IMG/VR virus record: IMGVR_UViG_3300020109_000077
Span: 1 to 33,348 of that record
Strand: one strand, 5' to 3'
DNA from: a virus
DNA: 33,348 bases
Below the pieces are notes generated by a model, which was given only the letters and a program-made list of their open reading frames with translations, made no database searches and was not told where the DNA came from. Of the stretch, positions 11,712 through 18,172 are shown in pieces. The translations under genes were made by a program, and so were the position numbers. Each line of letters opens with the position of its first letter. Within the stretch, counting starts at the first letter, position 1.

Positions 11712-11905
11712 TTCCTCCTGCGGCTCTTAGCCGCGCTGCCCGGAGTCCGCCGGGCTCGGTGTTGCGCCCTGAAGCCCGGGCGCGGGGCGTGTCAGTCAGT
11801 CCCCGCCGGGGCTCCCGTCGATGCCCAGAGCAGGGAAGCGGCCCGCGCCGCGCAATGTTGGGCCAGTGACTAGCTGGCCGCAGCGCGGGCCAGGAGGGTC
11901 AACCA
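11712..11905 (-). promoter_or_regulatory. Structured intergenic element, copy 2 (complete form)
   Basis: Begins (minus strand) with CTCCTGGCC at about 11896 and ends with the hairpin GCGGC-TAAGA-GCCGC directly joined to CAGGAGG, the Shine-Dalgarno of gene 11349-11708. The hairpin stem differs from the short copy at 10486-10533 by paired changes (GCGGCT/AGCCGC versus GCGGCC/GGCCGC), which favours a folded RNA. The start CTCCTG can pair with CAGGAG and hide the RBS. Confidence 0.55.
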
Positions 11906-11923
11906 GCCTCAGAGGTCGCGGTC

Positions 11924-12073
11924 TCAGACTCCAAGCACCGAGCTGTTAGCACCGCTGAATCGGTCGCGCAGGTAGATCGCCAGCCGCTTCTCCGGCCGGC
12001 ACCAGCAGCCGGTCGGCTGGTGGTGGGACCGGGCCCGCTTCGCGTCGCCCCGGGTTGTTTTGGCTCTCGTCAT
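11924..12073 (-). CDS. 49-aa ORF resembling the N-terminal part of a phage HNH endonuclease (remnant)
   Basis: ATG at 12073 with GAGGAGAAAGCC upstream, downstream of a consensus TATAAT. The peptide contains CRPEKRLAIYLRDRF, which resembles the '.R..KRLAIYLRD.F.C.YC' segment leading into the HNH core of small phage HNH nucleases. Here the frame ends shortly after without the Cys pair or HNH residues, and no other frame downstream restores them. It is either a decayed HNH gene or a short protein reusing that helix. The following DNA is structured element copy 2. Confidence 0.4.
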   Translation of the reverse strand: MTRAKTTRGDAKRARSHHQPTGCWCRPEKRLAIYLRDRFSGANSSVLGV

Positions 12074-12080
12074 GGCTTTC

Positions 12081-12300
12081 TCCTCACTGCCCCAATTATA
12101 GCCGATCGGTTAGGGTTATCGAGAGCGATTCCGTCCGTTTTCTCAACTTTTTCCCGGGATCGGCCATAACCTATTGCGAGAGCTAGAGTTACGACCAGAA
12201 AAAAAACGGCCAGGCTCCAGCGAATTTTCCCCTTCAACCCTAACTGGACAGTTAGTATTTAAGACTCCCGCCCTAACCTCTTGCGACCGTTAGGGTTGCG
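12081..12300 (-). promoter_or_regulatory. Control region with five GTTAGGG-type boxes and a TATAAT promoter
   Basis: A+T-richer intergenic DNA. Boxes: GGTTAGGGTT 12108-12117 (+), GGTTATGGCC 12162-12171 (-), AGTTAGGGTT 12236-12245 (-), GGTTAGGGCG 12269-12278 (-), CGTTAGGGTT 12288-12297 (+); CTAACT-GGAC-AGTTAG (12240-12255) is a perfect dyad. TATAAT (minus, 12100-12095) has no good -35; box one occupies the spacer just downstream of the -35 position, which suggests activation or repression by the box-binding protein, perhaps the HTH product of 12259-12516. The last two boxes lie in that gene's 3' end. Confidence 0.5.
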
Positions 12301-12516
12301 TCTTTTGCGGCCGGCAGTGCCAGCGGGCGCGATGAGGGACGGGTTGCCCGGGCGCCGCGGCACCTGGGCAAACGCATCGACGGCCCGGGCTGGCAGGGCC
12401 AGATCGCGGCCGAATTTGCCGGCCGGCAGCCGGCCGGCCAGGATGAACTGGCGGACGCGGCCCGGGCTGACTCCCAGCACGGCCGCGGCCTGGGCCACGG
12501 TGTAGACGTTTTGCAT
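12259..12516 (-). CDS. HTH_17/excisionase-like DNA-binding protein
   Basis: An 85-residue protein from ATG 12516 (GAGGAGGCAACGCC upstream). MQNVYTVAQAAAVLGVSPGR, VRQFILAGRLPAGKFGRDLA, LPARAVDAFAQVPRR is a complete HTH_17-type winged helix with its Gly-Arg-Leu wing, followed by a Pro/Arg-rich basic tail. Unlike the other HTH gene it has a normal leader. A consensus promoter with a palindromic operator lies directly upstream, diverging from the membrane-protein gene 12606-12866, a layout typical of an autoregulated switch protein. Whether it acts as a repressor, an activator at the GTTAGGG boxes or an excisionase cannot be told from sequence. Confidence 0.7.
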   Translation of the reverse strand: MQNVYTVAQAAAVLGVSPGRVRQFILAGRLPAGKFGRDLALPARAVDAFAQVPRRPGNPSLIAPAGTAGRKRRNPNGRKRLGRES

Positions 12517-12539
12517 GGCGTTGCCTCCTCGCGTAAAAT
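12511..12539 (+). promoter_or_regulatory. Candidate rightward promoter for the membrane protein gene
   Basis: TTGCAT (12511-12516), 17-bp spacer, TAAAAT (12534-12539). It overlaps the leader and start of the leftward HTH gene, and its -10 overlaps the leftward -10 (12537-12542), so the two promoters cannot be occupied together. Confidence 0.45.
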
Positions 12540-12564
12540 ATAGCGTTGGCAATACAAATGTCAA
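12537..12564 (-). promoter_or_regulatory. Sigma-70-type promoter of HTH gene 12259-12516
   Basis: Minus strand TTGACA (12564-12559), 16-bp spacer, TATATT (12542-12537); transcription would start near 12530, leaving a short leader that contains GAGGAGG. Confidence 0.7.
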
Positions 12565-12574
12565 GCCGCTTGAC
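12560..12574. promoter_or_regulatory. Palindromic operator over the -35
   Basis: GTCAAGC-C-GCTTGAC: perfect 7-bp arms around one base, covering the leftward -35 element. Likely site for a dimeric regulator, possibly the HTH protein itself. Confidence 0.6.
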
Positions 12575-12605
12575 GCGCCCGTGGCCCGGGCGGGAGGAGG
12601 AAATC

Positions 12606-12866
12606 ATGGTTGCGCGCGAGAGAAGGGGGAATGCGCCGGCGATTGCCGCGCTTTGCTGTGTAGCGTTCGGTCTGTTGGGCACGCTGATCTTTCCGCCGAT
12701 CGGCCTGGTGATTGCCGTTTTGGGGATCGCTTGCGCGGTGCTAGGAATCCTGCTGGCCTGCTTTCGCCGCGGTGAGGGCCTATTCTTTTCGCTAATCGCC
12801 CTGGCACTCTGCGCGCTGCCGTTCCTCCTCGTGATCGGCTACCTCGCAGTGCTGTTTGGCCGATAG
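12606..12866 (+). CDS. Small three-helix membrane protein, the only accepted plus-strand gene
   Basis: An 86-residue protein; ATG 12606 follows GGAGGAAATC. After a short basic N-terminus (MVARERRGNAPA) come two hydrophobic segments split by a Pro-Pro kink (IAALCCVAFGLLGTLIF, IGLVIAVLGIACAVLGILLA), a short polar loop RRGEG and a third (FFSLIALALCALPFLLVIGY). Size and three predicted transmembrane helices match class I holins, but there is no endolysin next to it and it is transcribed alone, opposite to everything else and under a switch-like promoter pair. A lysogenic-conversion or superinfection-exclusion protein fits that setting better. Both are inference. Confidence 0.6.
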   Translation: MVARERRGNAPAIAALCCVAFGLLGTLIFPPIGLVIAVLGIACAVLGILLACFRRGEGLFFSLIALALCALPFLLVIGYLAVLFGR

Positions 12867-12894
12867 TCGCAGCCGTGGCCGCGGCGATCGCCGA

Positions 12895-13518
12895 TCAATC
12901 GGACTGAGGCGGGCGCCAGTGGAACTGGGCGATGTCCCACTCGCACGCGCGGCCCACGAGGTCGATCAATTCGGGCGTCCAACGGCCCGGCTCGCGGTCG
13001 GCTCGGCTTAGGTGCGGCAGTTCCACGGCGGCGGACACGCACGGGATGGCTCGCCAGCCGTATCGCAGCGCCGGAAACAGGATCGGGCGCACGTGGTATA
13101 GCGTGACGCAATGATGGAACCACGGCGACTTGGCTTCGCGTCCCCATTCAGCCTGGACGTAGGCGGCGAAGTCCGGGTAGGCCGCCGCGCGGCGCAGTTC
13201 GTCGGGCACGCGCCAGCCGGAGTCCAGACGCATTTCGGTCGTGATCGGGATGGTTTCGGCCCGGTCGCGGCGCCAACGCCAGGAACTCTCCACGATCTCC
13301 CAGGGCGACCGGGCGACGCTCCAGTAAGTGTAGCGCCCAGGGTCGTCCTCCATCTCCACGTCAATCAGACGGATGATGTCGGCTGCTGTCGCGTGCTTGA
13401 AGGCGACCAGATCGACCAGGCCATGCCGGCATGAGTGCGCCAGCGCGTGCTGGACCGAGGTTCCGCCGGTGCGCGGGATGTGGACGAAGACGGCTCGGTG
13501 GTGCGGGCAAATCCACAT
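12895..13518 (-). CDS. Sulfotransferase-family protein
   Basis: A 207-residue protein from ATG 13518, which overlaps the glycosyltransferase stop as TGATG. It opens with the sulfotransferase P-loop: FVHIPRTGGTSVQHAL (residues 11-26), the 'hIPKTGGTS' signature that binds the 5'-phosphosulfate of PAPS. Later YTYWSVARSPWEIVESSWRW contains the second PAPS-binding element (R-x-P..R/S region), as in the family of carbohydrate sulfotransferases. Sulfate transfer to a sugar or protein is the expected reaction. It is the last gene of the late operon; coupling to a glycosyltransferase suggests that it may modify the sugar that enzyme adds, on the virion or on a host glycan. It converges with the membrane-protein gene; the 28-bp gap has no clear terminator. 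Confidence 0.75.
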   Translation of the reverse strand: MWICPHHRAVFVHIPRTGGTSVQHALAHSCRHGLVDLVAFKHATAADIIRLIDVEMEDDPGRYTYWSVARSPWEIVESSWRWRRDRAETIPITTEMRLDSGWRVPDELRRAAAYPDFAAYVQAEWGREAKSPWFHHCVTLYHVRPILFPALRYGWRAIPCVSAAVELPHLSRADREPGRWTPELIDLVGRACEWDIAQFHWRPPQSD

Positions 13519-15518
13519 CAATAGCGGACCTCGCGGCGCCAGCTTTCGGGCCACGCGGCGGGCGGGCCGAACAGTCGGGCCAGCCACTCGCGCGTGGTGG
13601 TCAGATTGTACTGTGCCGAAGGATTCGCGCGAACCTCGGTCCACGGGGCGTCGTGCCACTCGTGGTAGATAAGGTCGGGGATCGCCAGCGGGCGGCCGTG
13701 CTCGCCTACGGGCAGGGCACGCAGGGCGTCGAGCGACTCGCCCGTGGTGATTGCCATGAACAACCGGAGCCCCCAGTCCCAGGTCGGGTTGCCAACAAGC
13801 CAGTCCGGGCACTGGCTGCGCACTCGCTGCCACCACGCTGGCCGGAAGCAGAACAGGTCCGCGCCGGCGTAGGGACTCAGGCGAGAGACGGCTTGACGGT
13901 CGAGAAGCGCGGGGCGAGGGGCGGGGGATGACGGGAAATCGCGGCGAAACGTGAAGCCGCACTCGTGATCTGCCAGGTGGGCGCGGATCGCGCTGGTGGC
14001 CTCGGGCACGATGCCAACATCAGCATTGCTATAGACCACCAAGTCCTCGGGCTCGGCCGCCCGGCAGCCGGCGTCCAGCAGATCGCGCAAGAAGGGCACG
14101 CGGCGAGGATCGTCCGGGGCGACCGAACCGGAGTCGCGAGCCAGGTCCGGGGGTGTGACAAAGCAGGGCACCCAGGCCGCGCCGTCATAGAGCCGCTGCC
14201 ACGATCGCCACGCCTCGGCCATGCGCCGTTTGGTCTCGCCCGACGCCGCCCAGAGATTGACCGCGTGGACGATCTTCGCGGCCGGCCGGTCCGGCGGCTT
14301 CGGGTGGGCGGCGAAGTGGTCGCGGGTGCGGTCATAGATTTCGACCAGGCGAGGCGAGTGGAGCTTGCGATGGGCGCACGTCTCGGAGCCGGCCCAGACG
14401 CCGTAGCGCGTCAAGGCTTGGTCGAGGTAGAGGAACTCGAAACACTCGGCGGCATGGCGCAGGCCAAGCAGCAGGTCGTTGCCGACCATCATTGTGGGCC
14501 GCGTGTGGAATGCCGGGCCGAACGCCTCGGCGCATTCCTTCAGCGTGCGGATCGCCAGGTCGCGGCGAAACACCTGGACGACCGGCGATCGGGCGTACGC
14601 GCCGCGCGCGGTCATGGCCGGTAGGGCGGCGGTGCTCGGGTGGATGCCGGCCGGGCCGTGGTATTGGCGGTGATAGCCCTTGGGGCCCACGCCCCAGGAT
14701 TGGCCGTCCCAGACGATCCAATCGACGCGGCCCAGGGCGGGCAGGATGCGCTGGGCCAGGGCCGCGGCGTAGTCGGGCGCCAGAAAGTCGTCGTCATGGA
14801 GGATCTGGACGTAGGGCGTGGCGGCGGCGTACAGGCCGCGCAGCCACAGTTCGTTGCAGCCCAGGTCGGTCGAGGTGGCGGTGACTCGCAGATCGGGCCG
14901 AGCGCGGCGGGCGCTGGACAGCACGGCGATCTCTTCAGGCCCCGGGCAGGCGATCGAGACGACCACGGGCACGCCGGGCGGCACGCTGGCCAGGCAGCGG
15001 GCGAGCAGGGCGGGCCGGCGGAACGCGGTCACCACGACGGTCAACGGGCACTCGGGCGCCCGGGCGGTGGGCAAGAGCTGCCACTGGTCAACGGCCGCCA
15101 GGCCCCAGCGTGCCTCAGGACAATCTTCGGTCGCCATGCGGGCCTTGTTCAGCACGGCGACCCGGGACTGGTTCACGCGACACCCGCACACCACACAGTG
15201 ATCGTCGCGAAAACGGCAACAACCTCGGCAGATCGCGGCGAGATGATTGACCGTTGCATCGTCGCGCGTAGGTCGGCCGGCGGCGACCCAACGGATCACG
15301 GCCTCGCCCCAAGTCAGCACGCGGCGGACGAGCGAGGTCCGTGCGGCCCGAGGCGTGATGTTGGGCGATTGTCGTCCGGGCCCTCGGCCAGCTTCCCACA
15401 GGCGCCAGTAATCCTCTCGCGTGCGGCACAGCCGAACCCAGGTGGCCGTCTTGCGCACGCCGTGCCGCGGGCAGTCGCCGCCGTTGGGTATCGGACAGTC
15501 CGCGCGGCAGTCGCTCAC
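13518..15518 (-). CDS. Two-domain glycosyltransferase (GT2-like) with zinc-ribbon N-terminus
   Basis: A 666-residue protein starting at GTG 15518 (GTGA overlap with the upstream stop; GGAG upstream). Residues 1-125 are Cys-rich: CPIPNGGDCPRHG, LCRTREDYWRLWEAGRGPG, then CRGCCRFRDDHCVVCGCRV, a likely zinc-binding module. A GT-A type domain follows: PLTVVVTAFRRPALLARCL (158-176), and the metal/nucleotide-binding ILHDDDFLAPDY with D242-D244. The last part (from about residue 480) contains LVVYSNADVGIVPEA, a second nucleotide-sugar-like or inactive GT unit, and ends near the sulfotransferase. It probably transfers sugar to a tail or capsid protein or host polymer. Its position downstream of the tail-fibre candidates favours virion glycosylation, as inference. 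Confidence 0.75.
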   Translation of the reverse strand: MSDCRADCPIPNGGDCPRHGVRKTATWVRLCRTREDYWRLWEAGRGPGRQSPNITPRAARTSLVRRVLTWGEAVIRWVAAGRPTRDDATVNHLAAICRGCCRFRDDHCVVCGCRVNQSRVAVLNKARMATEDCPEARWGLAAVDQWQLLPTARAPECPLTVVVTAFRRPALLARCLASVPPGVPVVVSIACPGPEEIAVLSSARRARPDLRVTATSTDLGCNELWLRGLYAAATPYVQILHDDDFLAPDYAAALAQRILPALGRVDWIVWDGQSWGVGPKGYHRQYHGPAGIHPSTAALPAMTARGAYARSPVVQVFRRDLAIRTLKECAEAFGPAFHTRPTMMVGNDLLLGLRHAAECFEFLYLDQALTRYGVWAGSETCAHRKLHSPRLVEIYDRTRDHFAAHPKPPDRPAAKIVHAVNLWAASGETKRRMAEAWRSWQRLYDGAAWVPCFVTPPDLARDSGSVAPDDPRRVPFLRDLLDAGCRAAEPEDLVVYSNADVGIVPEATSAIRAHLADHECGFTFRRDFPSSPAPRPALLDRQAVSRLSPYAGADLFCFRPAWWQRVRSQCPDWLVGNPTWDWGLRLFMAITTGESLDALRALPVGEHGRPLAIPDLIYHEWHDAPWTEVRANPSAQYNLTTTREWLARLFGPPAAWPESWRREVRY

Positions 15519-16573
15519 GGGGCGGTCTCCGTGATCGTCAGCGTGATTGACCGATCTCCAGGGCCGGCCAGGCAGCAGAGCAACACTTGAACACTGCCGG
15601 TCAGCGTGTAGATCAGGTTCAGGGGGGAGCAGTCGCTCGCGTCCTCGTCTACGGTCATCGGGTTTCCAGCGTTGCACAGGTTGTCGGGGTCCTCCAGGCA
15701 GCTCTCTTCACTTGCGCACGAGTTTCCAATCCAGGCTTCAGGAAACCCTGCATCGGCGCACCCGACCTCGACGCACCACTTCTCACACGTTGCGCCGCAC
15801 GAGATGTCCGAGTATCCGCGCCATATCACCTTGGGCTGCGCGGCGCAGCCGTAGTATTGCGGCGTCAGTGTGAACTCGCCGACGCAATCCGCGCACGCCC
15901 CTGTGCCCGAGAGCACAGCGTAGAGCGTCTTGGGTAGGATGCGGTCTTGGCAAAAGCAGAGGCAGTACGGGCAATCGTCCTTATGGTTGGCCAGGTAGTG
16001 CTCCCACACGGCGAAGTTGTCCCAAACAATTGCATTTGCGCCGCTATTCGCCAGGCCGGTTTTGCCGCCATAGGGGTCGTATCCCGTTTCCGACCAGGCC
16101 GCAATTCCCTCCACGTCGGCCACGCAAAAGACAGTTTCTTCGTCGTGAACACAGAACCTGAAACGCCTCGTGCCCGTCAAGCCGTCGCTGTATGTGTGGA
16201 GAGCTTCAGCGACCGTGCTCTCCACGCCAGCCGTGCGCTTGATGATCTTGATCGTCGCCGTGCCGCTGCCGTCGATCGCATACTCTCCGCACAGGTAGTT
16301 GTCCGCGTCCGCGTAGCAGGCAAGCACGCGGTACGTCTCGTTGACGTGGCGGTCGGGCGCCTCGGCGTAGATCACAATTCCGTGGAAAGCAATCGCCTCG
16401 CTGCGCACTAAAATCGTCGGGCCCCCGGCCGATTGCCAGAGTCGGTTGCTGGCGATGTCGGAATCACCCGCGACCTCGGCGTACGCGCCGCCAGGATCAT
16501 CATTGTCGGCGCGGTTGAAATCGTCAGCAAATCGCCAGCATCTGCAGCAGCACTCGGTGACACCGACCAGCAT
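15515..16573 (-). CDS. Cys-rich tail-fibre / tail-tip candidate
   Basis: A 352-residue protein from ATG 16573 (GAGGTGGCGCG upstream). The N-terminus is CCCRCWRFADDFNRAD; residues 17-190 look like a concanavalin/LamG-type beta-sandwich (DDFNRADNDD, then ASNRLWQSAGG, then FRFCVHDEETVFCVADVEGI, then GLANSGANAIVWDNFAVWEH), a fold used for sugar binding in adhesins and fibres. The C-terminal half has regularly placed Cys (CPYCLCFC, CADC, SCGATCEKWCVEVGC, CASEESC); I count about 25 in the protein, suggesting disulfide or metal cross-linking. Placement after the tape measure and before the glycosyltransferase fits a receptor-binding structural protein. The Cys richness is unusual for a phage fibre. 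Confidence 0.55.
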   Translation of the reverse strand: MLVGVTECCCRCWRFADDFNRADNDDPGGAYAEVAGDSDIASNRLWQSAGGPTILVRSEAIAFHGIVIYAEAPDRHVNETYRVLACYADADNYLCGEYAIDGSGTATIKIIKRTAGVESTVAEALHTYSDGLTGTRRFRFCVHDEETVFCVADVEGIAAWSETGYDPYGGKTGLANSGANAIVWDNFAVWEHYLANHKDDCPYCLCFCQDRILPKTLYAVLSGTGACADCVGEFTLTPQYYGCAAQPKVIWRGYSDISCGATCEKWCVEVGCADAGFPEAWIGNSCASEESCLEDPDNLCNAGNPMTVDEDASDCSPLNLIYTLTGSVQVLLCCLAGPGDRSITLTITETAP

Positions 16574-16582
16574 CGCGCCACC

Positions 16583-17380
16583 TCATGCGTAGTCGGGATC
16601 GTAGTAGTACGATGGCTGCGGGCATCCGGCCGCGTACCACTTGCGGTAATCGCGGAACCAGGTCACCGAGCACCAGGCCGGGGCCGCGGGCACAGCCACG
16701 TCGGTGTTGATCGCTGCGATGGCATCCACAATCCGGCCTTCCCACTCAGCGTCCGGGATGCCGTCCAGGTCCTGGTCTTTCCAGATTTGCACCGTGCCCT
16801 TGTGACCCGGCGAAATCTCTGTGCTGGCCTTGCCCCAGAAACTACGGTCGCCGCCGCCAGGGCCGATCTGGACAACGCCCCAGCCGGAGTCCGTGTCGAG
16901 GTATTCGACTTTCGCCCCGCCCGCTGGCAAGAGGATGAGGCCGCTGGTCGATCCGGGCGAGATGTCGGCGTAGCCGTACCATTCCGTGCCCGAGACCTGG
17001 ACCGGGGCCAGGCCCGAGACGATCGCCCGGCCCAGCTTGCCCGAGGCAATAGGCTCGGTCAAGACGGCGAACTTGCCGTCGTGGTCAGGAAAGCCGGGCG
17101 CGACCGCCTTGAGCGTCTGCTGGTTCTTGAAGCCGTGAAGATTGGCGGTCGGCAGGTAGACCGAGCCGCCCAGGCCGACCACTGAACAGCGGGCCAGGTC
17201 GCCGCCCGTGTCGTTGCGCACGTAGCGCGTGGTGGCGTAATGGGCAAGGAATCGCGGCAGGGCGCCGGTCACGTCGCGCTGGGTGTGCGCCCAGCGAACC
17301 ACGTCGATGATGTCATTCCAAAATCGGGCGGATATCTCGAGCGGCTGCCCGGCCTGCACTTTCTTGTAGATGTCGCCCAT
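16583..17380 (-). CDS. Tail-associated structural protein (tip or fibre attachment candidate)
   Basis: A 265-residue protein; ATG 17380 lies three bases after the previous stop and has only a weak Shine-Dalgarno, so coupling is likely. It begins MGDIYKKVQAGQPLEISARF followed by WNDIIDVVRWAHTQ, an N-terminal helical anchor I associate with minor virion proteins of phages from Planctomycetota-like genomes, then beta-rich repeats (VVGLGGSVYLPTANLHGF, LTEPIASGKLGRAIVSGLAP, SFWGKASTEISPGHKGTVQI) and a Trp/Tyr-rich C-terminus. No enzyme motif. The position between tail-tip and fibre genes and the strand-rich sequence support a structural role. Confidence 0.5.
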   Translation of the reverse strand: MGDIYKKVQAGQPLEISARFWNDIIDVVRWAHTQRDVTGALPRFLAHYATTRYVRNDTGGDLARCSVVGLGGSVYLPTANLHGFKNQQTLKAVAPGFPDHDGKFAVLTEPIASGKLGRAIVSGLAPVQVSGTEWYGYADISPGSTSGLILLPAGGAKVEYLDTDSGWGVVQIGPGGGDRSFWGKASTEISPGHKGTVQIWKDQDLDGIPDAEWEGRIVDAIAAINTDVAVPAAPAWCSVTWFRDYRKWYAAGCPQPSYYYDPDYA

Positions 17381-17383
17381 GGC

Positions 17384-18166
17384 TCACGTGCCGATCCCCA
17401 GCAAGGCGAAGTTGGCCGAACCGTACATCTTCTCGACGTGGACGGCGATGGCATCGATCACGTTGCGGTTGACTGCGCCAAGCTCCTGTTGCTGGTATTC
17501 GATCCAAAGGTAATGATGCGGCGGTTTGTCCACGCCACTGATCGAGCCGTAGGTGAGGTTGGTCTGGCCGACATCGCGCACGAAGTGGAATGTCACCTCC
17601 ACCCGGTCCGGGTCTTTGTTACTCCCGCTCCCCTGGGCGCCCATGAACAAGACCGACCCTGCCGGCTTGCCGCGGAAAACGGCGTTGTTGACTTTGCCGG
17701 TGAGCAGCTCCAGCGTGTCGCTATACGCGAAGCTCGCGGCGGCCAAAGGGAGCTGCCAAACCTCGGTCCACTTGAACTGGGCTACCACGATTTCGCAGCC
17801 CTCGACCTCGCCGTTCTGATTGACCCCGATTGCGCCGTTGTTGTTGTGCGCGGCCGGGTAGTCGGCGATGTGCTGGAAGGCGTGAGTAACCTTGGCGGTG
17901 CCGCCCGTGGTGTCGAAGTTCCACTTGAACTCCCACGGGTCGATCGGGCCATACTCAGCGTCGATGTACCACAGGTTGAATCCCTGGGGATCAATGCGGA
18001 TCGTCTCGCGCCACAGGCCGTGGTAGATCGCCGGCAGGTTGGCTTTGGCATAGGCCAGCACGTACTGGTCGTCCTGGGTGCCGCTCAGCCAGTAGCGCAA
18101 AACGGCGCGGTCCGGCGTGTCGGTGAGGTCGCGCGAGAGCGGCCGTTCATTCCAGATGATTGCCAT
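17384..18166 (-). CDS. Tail-tip / baseplate candidate
   Basis: A 260-residue beta-rich protein from ATG 18166, directly after the tape measure gene. The sequence (WNERPLSRDLTDTPDRAVLR, YWLSGTQDDQYVLAYAKANL, YIDAEYGPIDPWEFKWNFDT) lacks membrane or enzyme motifs. The gene immediately after the tape measure in siphoviruses usually encodes the distal tail protein or another tip component, and size and strand content fit. The repeated Asn/Gly region (HNNNGAIGVNQNGE) is probably a surface loop. Assignment rests on gene order. Confidence 0.5.
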   Translation of the reverse strand: MAIIWNERPLSRDLTDTPDRAVLRYWLSGTQDDQYVLAYAKANLPAIYHGLWRETIRIDPQGFNLWYIDAEYGPIDPWEFKWNFDTTGGTAKVTHAFQHIADYPAAHNNNGAIGVNQNGEVEGCEIVVAQFKWTEVWQLPLAAASFAYSDTLELLTGKVNNAVFRGKPAGSVLFMGAQGSGSNKDPDRVEVTFHFVRDVGQTNLTYGSISGVDKPPHHYLWIEYQQQELGAVNRNVIDAIAVHVEKMYGSANFALLGIGT

Positions 18167-18172
18167 GGGATC

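Noticed and set aside
12882-12893. CGGCGATCGCCG palindrome between convergent genes as terminator
   Set aside because: 12-bp palindrome without loop or T-run; too weak to call.
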